Origin: Hydractinia symbiolongicarpus
Lineage: Eukaryota; Cnidaria; Hydrozoa; Anthoathecata; Hydractiniidae
Assembly: GCF_029227915.1 (NCBI RefSeq)
Contig: NC_079883.1
Span: 26,970,001-27,034,000 of the forward strand
Direction of reading: 5' to 3'
Length of the DNA: 64,000 nt
Both the position numbers and the translations under genes were made by a program. The notes beneath the pieces were generated by a model that had not been told where the DNA came from, ran no database searches, and worked only from the letters and a program-made list of their open reading frames with translations. Numbering within the stretch: the first letter of the stretch is position 1; each line of letters opens with the position of its first letter. This document shows, one piece after another, positions 1 to 12,515 of the stretch.

Positions 1-19
1 CTTTCCTCCTACGTGAAAC

Positions 20-357
20 ACATTTTAAAAAATCTTGATCCTGTCGATTCATCAAATCGAAAAGGACACAGACTTTGAAGAAAGATGTATGAGAATCACG
101 AGCCCAATTTTTCGTGGCACATTGACGACTATAGTAAACTTAAGCCTCGGGGTTTCACAATTCACGGGACCTTAGATGAATTTAACTGCAGGGTAACTTT
201 TACTCGATCAGCCACACAATATCACTTGACTATTATTCGAATTTGCTTGTCTGTACCACGTTCGTCGGCAGAAATACTTGTTGCAATACAAAACGTCCGT
301 GTTTATACCATCCTGACGAGAGATAAACAAGCTCTAATTTACCTGCCCGTCACATAA
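20..357 (+). pseudogene. Integrase-core (DDE) transposon remnant
   Basis: An open stretch from 85 to 357 reads with the signature WHIDDYSKLKPRGFTIHG (residues 11-28). This resembles the 'WHiDGYDKLKPyGF.IHG.IDGfSR' block of retroviral-type integrase cores found in animal transposons. The frame continues upstream to about base 20 as a recognisable Arg/Lys-rich lead-in, but with frame breaks. Past residue 40 the expected 'IDGfSR..lWL' segment is eroded to LDEFNCRVTF, and the frame ends after 90 residues, while an intact domain would be well over 100. No ends of the element are visible, since the window starts inside it. Read as a decayed fragment rather than an active gene; element class not resolved. 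Confidence 0.55.
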
Positions 358-409
358 CCCGGTTCGCGGTCCATAGAGATGGCTCCAAATGGGCTAACAA
401 TACTACATT

Positions 410-484
410 TATAATGCATCGGAGTGGGGACTCGAACCTGGATCCTTATGATTACAAGCCGAATGCGCTACTACTACACCCTCT
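410..484 (-). repeat. tRNA-like (SINE head or tRNA pseudogene)
   Basis: On the minus strand the segment has an A-box-like GTGTAGTAGTAGCGC and a B box GGTTCGAGTCC at tRNA spacing, and its total length is tRNA-like. The T-stem and acceptor stem do not pair well, so this is not a functional tRNA. It abuts the Helitron-like repeat that follows, suggesting a composite repeat region. Confidence 0.45.
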
Positions 485-640
485 CTGCATTGAGAATCCA
501 TATTATAATTCCCGTATACATCTGTTTTCCGCGCAAAATTAACCGCAAGTAGCTGGACGCACGCCATAGGGTATAAAAAGGACGGGTGAACCTGTGGATT
601 TTCCCAAGGCCACTGACAAATTTTTCTGAAACATAAACAC
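480..640 (+). mobile_element. Non-autonomous Helitron-like element (degenerate)
   Basis: It shares its body with the elements at 11.8, 32.5 and 32.7 kb: a CCCGTATAC box near the 5' end, a GACGCACGC block, GGACGGGTGAAC, and the start of the GTGGATTTTyCCa terminal hairpin. Here the 3' end is eroded: the hairpin and the CTAG terminus are lost. Identified by comparison with the better copies in this window. Confidence 0.5.
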
Positions 641-662
641 AGCTGTCTACATTATATTCCAA

Positions 663-2880
663 AAAAAACTAATATAAAATTATAAAAATTTAAAATTTAA
701 TAAAATTCATTACAATATAAACAAAGTACCATATTTTGTTTCCAAAAAAAAAATTAAAGAAGCAAAGAGGAATTTGCATGCGCCATATAAACTAGAAATA
801 TAATCTCGGTAATGTTAATCCAAATCGAAAATTTAATAAATTTTACTTTTTTTATGAAATCCAAACAAACGTCATTGTAAACTTTTAAATTCCTCAATCA
901 ATGAAAAACAGTAAAAAGAGCGGAAAACGAAATGCAAGCTTTAAGCAATAGTGCATAGTCATCATCACTGTCAATGACCTCTCAAAAAAAATTGCTTTCT
1001 AAGTCCCTGACTAAACAAACTACCGAAAGCTACCACTCAGAGCATCTCTATTTCTACCTCCATGCTCAGAGCCACCTAGTACCAGCAAAAGCCATCTTAA
1101 ATCACACAGACCTATCCAAAACTACATTAAATAGCCTAGTCTACAGAACTAACTACAACAAAACTACAAATTCACACAAACCAAAGTAAACAATGCGTTC
1201 AAGTTAAGCGCTGCTACCCTGCTAATCTACATCCAGGCTAAGATCTAAAAAAAAAATTAACTACGTTTGTATTGCCTTATCTACACGGAAAATGAGATAG
1301 AAGTGAAGGCAAAGACTTTTAGAGTTCACTGAAGATTTATTCATATACGTAGATGCAAACTTGTCCCCAGGACTTTTCAGGTTTTTATACATTGGGACAG
1401 AACATGTAACAAAAAACTAAAAAGTTTTGGATCCAAGGGTGGTAGCTAAAAATGTGATTAGCTACGAAATGCAGTAGGTGACTCACTGAGAAATGGTTAG
1501 ATGTTTAAGGTCGTTACTGAGTTAAATCTTTATAAAAAATATGTAATTCGTTATGGTAGTGGTACACAAGAAATTTAAAAGTGTAAGTTGACAGCCCTAA
1601 AGAGAAAAAAAGAGCCCAGGGGACTAGCTCGATAGGAAACATACATACATACCGCTAACATTTCATATAGCTTTTCATTACTTCTTGTTGGCTTGTTTGG
1701 AAACGTTAAATAAGAAATTCCGCTTTAGAAATCTTTCTATTTAATCTTGTATCCAGGGCTCTTTAACGACTATGATATAAGGACGGGGGCACATCTACTA
1801 TTTTGTTCTCAGTGTATTGGATTATAACAAAGTATTATTACTTTCGTTTATATATCGAAAGTTTAATTTTATGGTACGGATTACCTCCTAGTAAGCCTCC
1901 CTCTTTAATTAAATACTTGTAAATTAATACTGGATAAGCATCTCTCTCTTTCAAACGCCCCCCACTAATAACGCCTCTCTCCCAAAAAAGAAAGATTTTT
2001 TACCAATCTCGTTCACAGGGCAATTTTTTGCTTAATTAATATCTGAGACGGCGCGAAGAAATCATTTCTTTAAACAGTATACCAATACTTTTACAAAACG
2101 TCCTTTTATTTTAAATACGCCCCCTCAAATAACCGCCACTTACTACTACTAACAACGCCTCTCAAAAAGTAGAAAAAGTTTTCTTCATACTTTTAAACAG
2201 GTCTTTTTATTTAAACGCATCAGTTTTCTTATTTTACTTTATTGGTGTTCCAACCTTCCCCAGGGATTGTTAGGTTTAATTAGACGGAATCTGAACAAAT
2301 ATGAACCTCGTCCCTAGGACTATTTGCTTCTCAACGGCGCTGCGCTTTCTGATAGTGCTGGGGTTGAGGTTGAACAAATATAAAAAGACCTAACAAGGCC
2401 TGGGGATGCAGTTACTAATGTTACTAATTAATTTAATTTGTCGCAAAGCAGAATCGACGGTTTTTTCTCCGCCAAAAAAAAAATTACATACAAGTATTTC
2501 AAAATTACAAATAAAAGTTCTATACACACAAAGTATAAGCAAAATTCTTACATTGGGATATATATTTGTATCAAGTACGTAGAATAGAGATGGCAGGAGT
2601 AAGTAGAAGACTGTGCAATCTTATCGTGTCACACCTCACATAGCCATCATTAAAAAAGCGTCAAATAAGAATTAACAAATATGTTAGTGTTGTTTTAGAA
2701 GAAGACTCGTTCGTTATTACTTCGTAACGGCTGATTTCTCAGTGCAATTTTAAATTGTTTTGTAGATGAAATGCTTTTTATCTCATCGTTTAGAAGCATG
2801 CTCCAAAGTCAGTTTAATATTAATTTTGTTATATTAGATATGATTTTTGGCCGAAGAAAATTGCTACCTGAAAACCTAGT
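663..2880. other. Gene-poor AT-rich stretch
   Basis: No convincing coding region, RNA gene or complete repeat was found. A 71-codon open frame at 974-1189 on the plus strand has low-complexity Thr/Ser/Asn-rich content and no recognisable motif. The stretch 1.9-2.2 kb has repeated C-rich/T-rich phrases (aacgcccc, aacgcctct) that look like a decayed dispersed repeat. Confidence 0.4.
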
Positions 2881-2899
2881 TGGATATTTATGTTGAACT

Positions 2900-3960
2900 T
2901 TCTTAAACAGTGTGATGAATATATTTGGTGCTACTAAATTTTTAATCTTCTACACGAAAATAAGGACATTAGCTGACAAACATTAAGAATACCCTTCTTT
3001 CAACAGTTTGTTAGAATGGGAACATTTTTTTTTGTCGTAGTATAATCCTACTGGCATGTTTTTTCTGAATGTGCAGTTTTTTTAATCTTGTTATATTAGT
3101 GCTATCTCATGCAACGTTTGCATAATTTAAATAGCAGTGTATAAAGGAAAAATATATGCCACCTAAGCTGTTATAATTCAAAGCGAAACTGGCTTTATAT
3201 AAGATTCCTAAGCTTTTCGAAACTTTGTTTTCCACTAATTTAATAAGTTCTCTCCAAGTTAAATTTTCGTCCAAGAGAACTCCAAGAAATTTCATTGAAT
3301 ATTCTCTTCTTATGTTTACACGATCAATAACTAATCCAGGTAACCTAAGAGGTATTTCATCTTTTTTACTAAGTTAGTGGAAAAAAGGTATAACTAGTTT
3401 TTGAAGTGTTAAGGGATAAAATTGAATTTAGGACACTAGATGCTCTAAATATATCATTGATGTAAATAAGAAACAACAGTGGACCTAAAATTGACCCTTC
3501 AGGTAAAGTTAGTATTTCTATCGTCATAAGAAATAAATTGTTTTCTTTCGAAGAGGTGGTTCTTAAACCATGAAAGGCATATATTTCTTATGCCATAATA
3601 TTTTAGTTTTCTAATAGAATCTCATGGTTGACTGTATCGAATGCCTTGCTGAGATCAATAAAGACCCCAACTGTAAATTTATTCTCATCAAAAGCTTGAA
3701 ATATCTCTTTACTCAACTGAGTGATTGCGTGATCTGTTAAATGACCTGCTTGCAATCCAAGTTGCTTTTTATACAAAATATATTTATTGTTCAAGAAAAA
3801 ATAAACTCTGTTGTAAATGATTCTCTCAAAAATCTTCAAGAAGCAAGGGAGTACTGAAATTGGTTTGTTTAGATACTTTAAGGATGGGACAACTCTAGCT
3901 ATTTTTTAACTTGTTACCAACAATGCCTGTAATAAGCGATAAATTCAATATGTTTGAAAA
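2900..3960 (-). pseudogene. LINE (CR1/Jockey-type) reverse transcriptase remnant
   Basis: Minus-strand reading gives reverse transcriptase blocks in the right order but in shifted frames. First comes KIFERIIYNRV..FL with a degenerate Q.G...HxT..A block, then GVFIDLSKAFDTVNHEILL (3603-3839), which is the RT motif A with its catalytic Asp region. After a frame break comes a PxGSILGPLLFLIYINDI block. Further on, KFLGVLLDENLTW and YFSFIHCYLNYANVA (3107-3295) match the post-catalytic thumb of non-LTR elements. The end reads ...STNITRLKKLHIQKKHASRII, typical of the C-terminus. Several stops and frameshifts make it inactive. Confidence 0.85.
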
Positions 3961-6196
3961 ATTCAGAATCGGCATTATATAAACGTCTGAACTTTTCGCT
4001 TAAACAAATTCATTGTGATAAGGAAACTTGAACCAATATTGAACCCTGATATAAAGAAGGACTAAAACCGTGTTGTTTGTTTTTTCAATGTAACCCCCCA
4101 TAAATACGGCCAATGATGAAATTTCTATGTTCGCGTGCGGTGGTCGAAAAGTTTTACGAAAATTCAAGATAGAATAAACAGAAATCTCATACTGTGTTAT
4201 CTAAGTCAAAAGAATGGTTTCAGACAAGTCTATTTAAGGAAGTTTAATTGCGTTATTTACAACCTTGTTCCTAGGATTTTTCCCCTTTGTCGTCCCAGTA
4301 TAAACAAAGAAACAAAGAGCCCCGGCAGTGTCGAAGTTTGTTTATTTACTTATTTTGATATTAAAAAGTTCACGAACGATAAAATAACTACCCAAGATTG
4401 CGATTCCTTCTTTTAAATGGTCTAAGGTCACTTGTAGGGGTGATTTCAAATTAATGCCCAAATTATTAAGCTTAACGAGCTCAGGTATTAAGCTTAACGA
4501 GCTCAGGTACTTCAATAAACGCTGCTTCAGTTTCTGTGTTTTTCACGCTGGACGATTGTTGCTTGTCACCTCTTCTTTGAAATAAAAAATTCACATGCAA
4601 ATCGTCAATCAAAATCAAACTCTTTCTCAATTTTTGTGTAAAACTTAGAAAACAAGATATGACCTGAAAACGACTGTTTTTTTTATAATTCCTTTTTTAC
4701 TATTTTCAGATTTTTTTTAGCTTTCGTCTTCCAGCTGTTTCGTTTTTTGAAGAATCTCAACTTCGTGTTTCTTATAAAAAAAAGAAAGAAAAACGTATGT
4801 TGAGGATTTCTTGATTTTCTTTGCTCTCATTTTTATACGGTATATCAGCAATATACAATGGATTTTATACATGTCATGCAATATAAATAGAAATGTTAAA
4901 ATCAAAAATAATATTTACATCAGCATAAGAAATAACGTTAACACCATCCCCAAACCCAGCACCCTCACCCACCAGTCCAACCACCTACAAACAAAACAAA
5001 ACAAAAACACGAAAGAATTAAGGCGATACGATTTAGCTCAACTGAATAACAAAAAGCAACGCGAATCGGGATATATGTTTATATTTATTTTGAGAATTGG
5101 TTCATTAATTTCTCTTCTTTTCTTCAAAATGTTAACAAATTTGGTGTTCTCTTAAAGCATTCTAAAAACAATAAAAAGCTATAAAAGGATATCGTGCATA
5201 CTAGAACATTCATTTTCAAAAAGTAAATTCCAGAAGTTTTCCTGCAGTATTTAATGTTGTTGAATAATTTCGAACAAGACGTATGATATACGCAAACAAC
5301 CTCGCGAATAAAGTTTACAAAAAGCTGTCTATCAAATTGGGATTTTTGTTACGAAGTTAGACACGACATATTTTACTATTCAGATACGCAATAATATTTG
5401 TTACACACTTATTTTTCAAAATTGATTTGTGAGACCTTCCTGAACGGAAAATTCCTCGAACTTTTAATTTTAGATGGGTCCGTCTTGGGTGAACCGACTG
5501 ACAGGAAGAAGAAAGACCACAAACCCACAAACCCCAAAATTTGCGAAATTTATTAATTCACTTAATTCTGCCTACATTCACTTTTAAAAAGTTTGGTAGA
5601 AACACCTTTATTTACTAGTTAGTTAAACAAGTGTTTTGAACACTTGTCTTATCTTTTTAAGAAAGAAAAAAGAAAAAAAAAGTAAAAATAGTTACCAAGA
5701 TGAGATTCGAACACACGACGACTCCCGTGTCGGTGCTCAGGGAGGCAAAAATTTCCATTCTTGTAGGACACATTTGCGTTTTAATACAAGCTCACGAGCT
5801 TGTAATAATTTTGACAAAAACAGAAATTTCAAAAAAGAAAAAAGGGAAAAAGGTTACAATACCATGACGATTTAAACAGACTCTCTCAATCAAAGCTTAA
5901 AAAAAGGTTCCGAGAAATCATTTTTCACGAGCTGTTACTATTTTTAGAAATTTTCTAGGAGTTTTTTCTAGTACATTCCATTTCGAAGAGTTTCAACGAT
6001 ATTTTAGGAGAATGTCCATCGTAAAAAGCATTTGCATGTTCACACGCACCAGATGTAAATACCTAAAAATATTCTATACCACATAAAAACATAAGAATCG
6101 CGAATAGAAAACATAAACTTACAAATTACCATAAGAAATAAGCATATAAAAGCATACGTTTGATAAAATTGTTACTTGTGATCTATGCAACACAGT
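3961..6196. other. Intergenic with short tandem duplications
   Basis: No gene is supported. A 22-bp unit (containing TTAAGCTTAACGAGCTCAGG) is tandemly doubled at about 4464-4508. On the minus strand near 5690-5760 there is an isolated tRNA-B-box-like GTTCGAATCTC without a matching A box, possibly a SINE fragment. Open frames here are short, lysine/asparagine-rich and without motifs. Confidence 0.4.
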
Positions 6197-9100
6197 TTAA
6201 AATATATAGGGCAACATTTTGTGTTTCACAAGTTTTCTGTATTCTTCCCAACTTGAACCGTACTTCTGTTTACATTTAGCATCGTCACGTATTGCCATGC
6301 CAATCAGCATTCCAAGTAAGCTCACTGGCCATAACCACGGTATACCATGGGTGAATCCTTAAAGTAGAGCAATGAACGATCTTGTTACAAAGAAGTATGG
6401 GGAGGGAAAAAATGCATTGATGCTTTCAGGTCCCGATATATAAATCTAGTATCCCTGAATGTCTGTGTGCGTGTAAGCTTTTGACTCGATTCGTTGACAG
6501 AAAGCTCTGTTGCGTAAACTTTTAAATTTTTGATTTGTCAACACCTCCTTTTCAAAACGAGACTGATTAGAATAAAACTGGAACTCTATCTTACTAATTT
6601 TAGTTAACAACCGACAGTAAAATTATTGTTGAGGATGTATCGAATTATCTTATTGTGACTTAAAGATTACCTCTCGTGAAAAATCAAGTTGAGCTCATAT
6701 GACAGAGCTTGAAAGGTTGTCTAGAAATTTGAATATTTTTATTAAAATTCTTGATTGGTTCTTTAGAATTTGGACTAAGAAGATTCACTAATTATGCATG
6801 ATGTCATGAGTATGCTCTGCAAGGGAGTTAAGTTAACATTTTTGAAAAGCCATATAGAGTTAAAAATTTTCTGGCCATTCACTTTGACGGGTTTTGAACA
6901 TTTTACATAATTTTTTTTATTTAGTTACCATAATTATGCTCAATGCATACTCATGACGTCACAATTTCGCATAATTAGCGCTACTTTTAAGACAAATATC
7001 TCGAGAACCGATAAAGATTTTTCAAAAAAATAAAAAGATTTCTAGACAAAGTTCAAAGATCTTTAATATGAGCTCAACTTGATTTTTTGCGGGAGGAACC
7101 TTTAAAACACACATATACTGTCTTACCACATAAAATACCCCAAGAACAACACATCATCCAATCACCGAGATAATTCGGATGTCGCACAACACTCCACCAT
7201 CCATCAACTAAAATGTCCTTTTGGTTTGCAGTAAGGATAAATTTAACACCTACGACGGAGAAAAAATATGATGTCTCAACTATAGTCAAGCACTTTTAAC
7301 TCGTAAAATGTTTAGAAGAATTTACCAGAAACTTTTGCTTGATGTGGATCCTTTCTGAAGTTAAACTTTTGTTGAACTGATGTTCGATAAATACAATAAC
7401 CAATTACTACAGAAAAACAAAAAGCAATGACGTAGAAACAACATCACGATTTATAGAGTTTCATGAAGGGATGAGATTTCAAACTTTCCGAGTCTGGGTT
7501 TTCCCACCATTGGTATGTACACAGTTCAGTGCATTGACAAAAATAAGACATAACAAACATTAACAGAACAACAACCAACGCGGTTGTTGATTTTACGTTT
7601 TTTTTTTCAAAATAACGACTTTTGTCGTTTTGCTGGATATTTGTTTATGATCAGTATAAACTAAAGTAAAAAGGATTTACCATACAAAAAAACTGCCACT
7701 ATGTAGTACTGCCAAGAAAGCGATCGAGGAAATAAAAACAGGTACTTAGCCTGCAAGGAGCAGAAGAATGGAAAGAAACACAACACCGAGTAGTAAAACA
7801 TGTAACCAATTTTTTCTGAAGACAACGAAGCTGTGTACAGCAATGCTTCCTAAAAGAAAATAACAGTGCATTTCAGTTTGTGCCAGCATGGTTATCCATA
7901 TAGGACACCCGCACAATTTTGCCGATATTTTAGCCTCGCCCCTTTTGTCACACCTGTCTGCGTGTTTCCTTAACTACCTTCCTGCTCCCCATGTCCCTAC
8001 AGAAACAGTGCAATATTTTCTTTAAGCTTAGTATAGCTTATCAGTAAAAGTAGAAAATTTCCCAGACAAAATCAACTACGAATTCTCTAGCTTATCATTT
8101 AAATGGAAAACAAAACGACTTGTATAAATGCTCTCTTTTCTCTAAAAAAATAATTATTAAGACAAGAAATACAAAAGCCATTCTCTGTACCCTCCCTCTT
8201 CCTGTCAGCCATTGTCTCCAATTTTGCTAACCCTCTCCGTCCTGATACGGACGTCCTTTATGGATGACCCCATATGATAGTATGAAAATTAGTTGTAAAT
8301 GAAAAAAGTTTTACCTCGAATATCATAGCATCTAATACATACCAAAGTTGCAAGACAACAAGAATCAATAAAGATGGATTTTTATCTAAGGTACCCATCA
8401 ATCCTGATGTCTCGACTGCTTCCAAGAGGTATCCAATATTTATAACTGCCTAAGTGAAAACAAAAGACGTAAGTAGAAAAAACGTTTACAGCTTTTGTAT
8501 TCATCGTATAGCTATCAAGTTTTACCCAAGAAATGAAACCAGCTTTAAAGGCAAAAACTTTTAAGTCCAAAATTCCATCGAAGAGTCTTGCATTCACTGT
8601 ACATCCATATATAAAATCTTCTATCAACCTGCCTATAATGTTAATAGAATAAAACATTCATAAATTCAAAACAAAAAGAGGAGCATTGAAAGCAAAGTTG
8701 TAATCTGCACTACATAAAGATATCTGTTATAAACGTGTGCCTCCATAAAACAAAATAAATCAATAATTTACACTAATTTACACTAAAATTACTTAAATAA
8801 GATAAGCTAAAATATTTATAAAATAATAAATTTCCATAAGCATGCGACTATAATAGTTATATAAGAAAAACAGATTCTAAAGTTAACATATACAACTTAC
8901 CACTGGAGTTGCCATATTTAGTAGAGCCAGTATAACGAGAATGAACCAAGACCACAAGAGATATTAGTAATATGTAAATAAATGAACCTGTTATAAAGCT
9001 TATATAATTGTCTTTATAGTAGTTTTCAGGAATTTTACGAAAGTAAGTTGTGTACACAAATATTGCCATCGTAAAAATGAGAGATGATAGTCCTAGAAAA

Positions 9101-10511
9101 GACAAGATATCAAATCATATGTTATGATAAGATCATTGCATTTTTGTGTCTGAAGAATATCCTTTCGCTTTTTGTACATTAACAGATTTGTAGACTTTGT
9201 TTTTATATATATCGACTTCAGGGAATATTATTGTCAGACGAAGGCAATTTAATTAGTTGTTCCGCCTAATTGTCTGCATTTTTTTGTAAAAAACTATAAA
9301 TTATAATACACAATTTTTTTCAAATGGTCCTTTTATTTAAATCTTCATCCATTCTTGACTTACATTAAATCTTTTTTCCAATTGTTCGATTATGATTTCC
9401 TGAAAAAGTGTAACTATTGTAGTGTCGATAGATATGAAGTTAAATTAAACTTTTGTTACAGCATTTTTGTGTATGGGTTGAAATTTCCCAGTCATAAATA
9501 TGGCTATAACTTCATTATGTTTTTCCCCATGCCAAAAGAGCATCATTAAGCTCTGTTAGTTTTTAATTTTTAAGATCGCACACTAAGAAAAATTCTTCAC
9601 AATTAATTTTATTTTGTCAATCGAGTGACCCAAGAAAAACAAACTCTGCTACCTATAGAACTAATTAAATTGCCTTTACCTTACCGGCACATGTTAAATA
9701 ACGCCATACCATTCAATCTATAATGCAATTTCTTTTGATCATCAAGGCGAGGGCCAGCAACAAGCTAAAATTAAACAAACAAAACAATAAAATTACATGA
9801 GATACAATAAAATTATATCCAAAGTTCTTTAAATTAAAGAATCTACAAGGACTTGTTTATTGTTTGTGTGCAATGTTTCACACTTTCGTATTCAAATTCG
9901 ATTACATGGCATGTTACTTTCTTTGTTAACACTTTAACATTTGCATCAGTTACACTTGCTGTGTGGTAGCATGCACTTTATGCACGTATATTTCCTGTGC
10001 AATAATAGCAACCCCTCTGTATTGCAGGGGTAAAGAATTTTCTTGAATTTTTTACGTAGCCTGTAATTTGCCACTAATGTAACATAAATATTTTTCTCTA
10101 CCACACAGGTAATTATTCTGCCACAAGTACACCAGAAAGCAGACCTCTCCTTACAAAATACGTACATAAGCAATAAACACCTACCTTTCCAATTGGTAAC
10201 ATGGACAGTATAGCTTGGAATGTAAACCAGCCAGTTACATAGCCAACAGATTTCCAGGAGAAGAATTTGCTAAATTCTGGAAATTGAGGCATTTTTAAAA
10301 AAGTACAGGCATTTTTCGACATACATGAGAAATGCAAACCACAAATGAAGATCACTGGAAATGAGACTGACACTAGATTTAGTGGCAGCGAGACACAAAA
10401 TTTAGCAATCATAAAAAGTTTCGATATAGGCTTGTCTTCAACTTCATTGTCTTTTTCTTGTGAATTATTTGTCTTCAATTTTATTGGCTTTCTTTTGGTT
10501 ATTTTCTCCAT
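6197..10511 (-). CDS. TM7SF2: Delta(14)-sterol reductase (TM7SF2/ERG24-like)
   Basis: Multi-span ER/nuclear-envelope enzyme expected to reduce the C14=C15 double bond of sterol intermediates with NADPH. Exons, read right to left: 10185-10511, 9710-9764, 8901-9092, 8526-8632, 8315-8449, 7681-7849, 7326-7406, 7127-7249, 6197-6357. All junctions are GT-AG and the frame is continuous, giving about 449 residues. Evidence: VAGPRLDDQKKLHYRLNG, then the family signature DGWWSVVRHPNYLGDWMM, and the C-terminal RDDAKCKQKYGSSWEEY ending PYIF. The chosen start (MEKITKRK) follows a splice acceptor at 10537, so a non-coding or short coding upstream exon is possible. It lacks the Tudor and RS segments of its neighbour at 15.6-23.6 kb. 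Intron positions match that paralogue exactly, showing tandem duplication. TM7SF2 versus a shortened LBR cannot be decided without a tree. Confidence 0.9.
6660..7105. mobile_element. MITE with ~70-bp inverted repeats and TTAA target site
   Basis: The left arm (about 6664-6730) and right arm (about 7034-7101) are inverted copies. Both contain AAAAATCAAGTTGAGCTCAT and TGTCTAGAAAT with a few mismatches. TTAA lies at each outer edge (6660-6663, 7102-7105), as in piggyBac-type target duplications. The interior (about 300 bp) has no coding potential. It sits in the last intron of the sterol reductase gene, about 20 bp downstream of the donor at 7127. Confidence 0.75.
9940..10060. repeat. Dispersed repeat with C-rich/G-rich hairpin
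   Basis: The phrase AGCAACCCCTCTGTATTGCA with the following GGGGTAAAG forms a short hairpin (CCCCT...AGGGG). A related copy occurs at about 26440-26500 (agcagcccctgtgcc...acaggggtaaagg), also preceded by a GCACTTT phrase. Family not recognised. Confidence 0.35.
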
Positions 10512-10718
10512 ATTTAGAGCGTCAACTTTCACTTTACTAAAAGTAAAATTGTAATCAAATTTTAATATCTATACACTTTAATAAAATGCAAACATTTTAT
10601 TCAAAGTTTAGAAAGGGATCCCAAGGTACTTTTACAAGTTGGACTCATCTGAAAGATTTGCATGAGAAATGTTCTCATGTGTTCTCACATAGCTGAGCAA
10701 TCAAACAAAAAATAAAAT

Positions 10719-10810
10719 GTGCATGATTTTTATTTCAAAGGACTTTTTATTTGAGACGCAAGTTGTGCATGATTTTTATTTCAAAAGACTTTTACTTGAG
10801 ACACAGGTTG
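10719..10810 (+). repeat. Tandem duplication, 46-bp unit x2
   Basis: Two adjacent 46-bp units begin GTGCATGATTTTTATTTCAA and differ at a handful of positions. A partial third, more diverged unit may follow to about 10880 (ggtttttatttcaaaagga). No function evident. Confidence 0.7.
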
Positions 10811-11795
10811 TGAAAGTTATTGATTATTCAACATGTCACAGTTCAACATGTGTATGGTTTTTATTTCAAAAGGATATATTTAAGGCAAATTAAATATCAA
10901 GGTGTGACTATAAGCCCATAAAAAGTTATGTAAAAAATTGAAGAGGGAAGGGAGAGAGGGGTGCATCACCCCTCCTCCTCCAGCACTAGGATTAAGGGCG
11001 GTTACAACCTTTGTAATTTGAAACGGCACTCGGCATTTGCCGAGGTAATTACCGACATATTTTCAAAACATGTACCTTCACGTCCGCAATTATTTGACGT
11101 TTTAAAATCGCACATAAAAAAGTCCCTAGGCCTTGTGCAATCAAATATAACAATGGAAAAAAGTATTTGTTTTTCCAGAGCATAGTGTAGTTGCCTCCTA
11201 CGGCAATGTACGAACAACAAACTCTTAGCAAAAAAACAGTTTTGCGCTTCAACTGCATCATAAGAACAGTTTGTCATCAATGTAGTTTGATTAAATCATT
11301 GCAGAAAACGCTAAAATATATGTTATTTTTCAATATAAATGTTATTTTTCTTTGCTTTTCTCCGGCAAAAATAATATTTTTTATCTAGGAGGTAGCTAAA
11401 TCATTTTTTTGTGTTTTGTAAGTTTAAAATGTTAGAAGCTGCCACAGTATTCTAATAAGTACGAATATAGCCACAACAGTTATTTGTCAACGTTAAAAAT
11501 GGCGAATTATGAGGGTTTCATTGGACATTGATGTATGATGTATGCTTTTAAAAGGTCTAATCATGGAAGTGTAAAGCAGGGTTGATGTTAGACAGGATAC
11601 CTGTCTCTCTTTTCTTCTTTTAGCGTGCTATCGCAAAAGGGAAAAATGATGAGTTTAATTTACTAGACAACATTGATGTTTGCGCTGCATATTGGGAGAA
11701 TATCATGAAAACAAATTTAATTAGACAGTAAATTCTGGCTCTTTCTGTATTGTGGGATGAATTAAAGTAGTATTCTTTTTTATTGATTTTTTTAT

Positions 11796-11936
11796 ATCTA
11801 TATCTATATTAAAATACCTGTATACCTCTGTCCGTCTGTCACACAAAATGGTAGCTTAGCTGCGCAAGTAGCGAGACGCACGCAATGCGCTATAAAATGG
11901 ACGAGCGAACCCGTGGATTTTTCCAGGGGATAACGA
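11796..11936 (+). mobile_element. Non-autonomous Helitron-like element
   Basis: Begins A|TCTATATTAAAATACCTGTA and ends with GTGGATTTTTCCAGGGGATAACGACTAG|T. It has a 5' TC after A, a short palindrome near the 3' end, then a CTRR-type terminus (CTAG) before T, which are the Helitron hallmarks. The body (CAAGTAGCGAGACGCACGC, tATAAAATGGACGAGCGAAC) matches the copies at 0.5, 32.5 and 32.7 kb. No coding capacity. Confidence 0.75.
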
Positions 11937-12224
11937 CTAGTTTTTTAATAAAAAAATATCCATCTACTGAGTAACTTAGGCAACCTCATCCCCAATGATT
12001 GTTGAGAACAATGTTGGCAATACTCACTTGAGCATCATACCTCGCCTAGGTCGACAGGTTATAGATCAGTAATCTTTACAACCTGTTTGTTGAAATGAAT
12101 TCTTTTAAATTTGAAATAAAAAAATCATGCACACACCTGCTGCTAATATATTATTTTTTTGTTTTATTGCTTAGACGGCTAGTATATCATGTTGAATTAT
12201 TTTTTTTAAAAAAAAACAAATCGT

Positions 12225-12515
12225 TCATACAGAGATCGATGTGGAAGATAAGAAAATTGAATTGGCTGGGGCACTTGGAAAGAATGGAGGGGGATAATTG
12301 GGTAAGAAAGTGTAGAGACTTGATAGTTCCTGGGGCAAAGCCCAGAGGCAGACCGAGAAAGACTTGGCAGCAGTTTATAAGGGCAGACTTGATACAGAGG
12401 AAGTTGAGTTTAGATCTAACACAGTTTAGATCAGATTGGAAGAGGGTCATTAATATACATGCTAGCATGGAAACGGATGTTAAGCCTAGAATGATGATGA
12501 TGATGATGATGAGAG
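12225..12515 (+). pseudogene. LINE 3' end with (ATG)n tail
   Basis: The plus-strand reading WKIRKLNWLGHLERMEGDNW followed by VRKCRDLIVPGAKPRGRPRK and TWQQFIRADL matches the C-terminal segment of many non-LTR retrotransposon polyproteins ('RLRWFGHveRM...kC....v.g.R.rGRPkktW...i..DL'). It ends in a run of ATG triplets (about 12490-12512), the microsatellite tail usual for such elements. It is strongly 5' truncated: only about 85 codons of the polyprotein remain. The frame is intact in this piece, so the insertion may be fairly young. Confidence 0.85.

Noticed and set aside
410-484. Functional tRNA-Thr on the minus strand
   Set aside because: Pol III boxes are present but acceptor and T stems do not pair, so it is listed only as a tRNA-like repeat.
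12187-12468. Minus-strand 93-codon frame
   Set aside because: Antisense shadow of the LINE C-terminal fragment, whose plus-strand frame has recognisable motifs.
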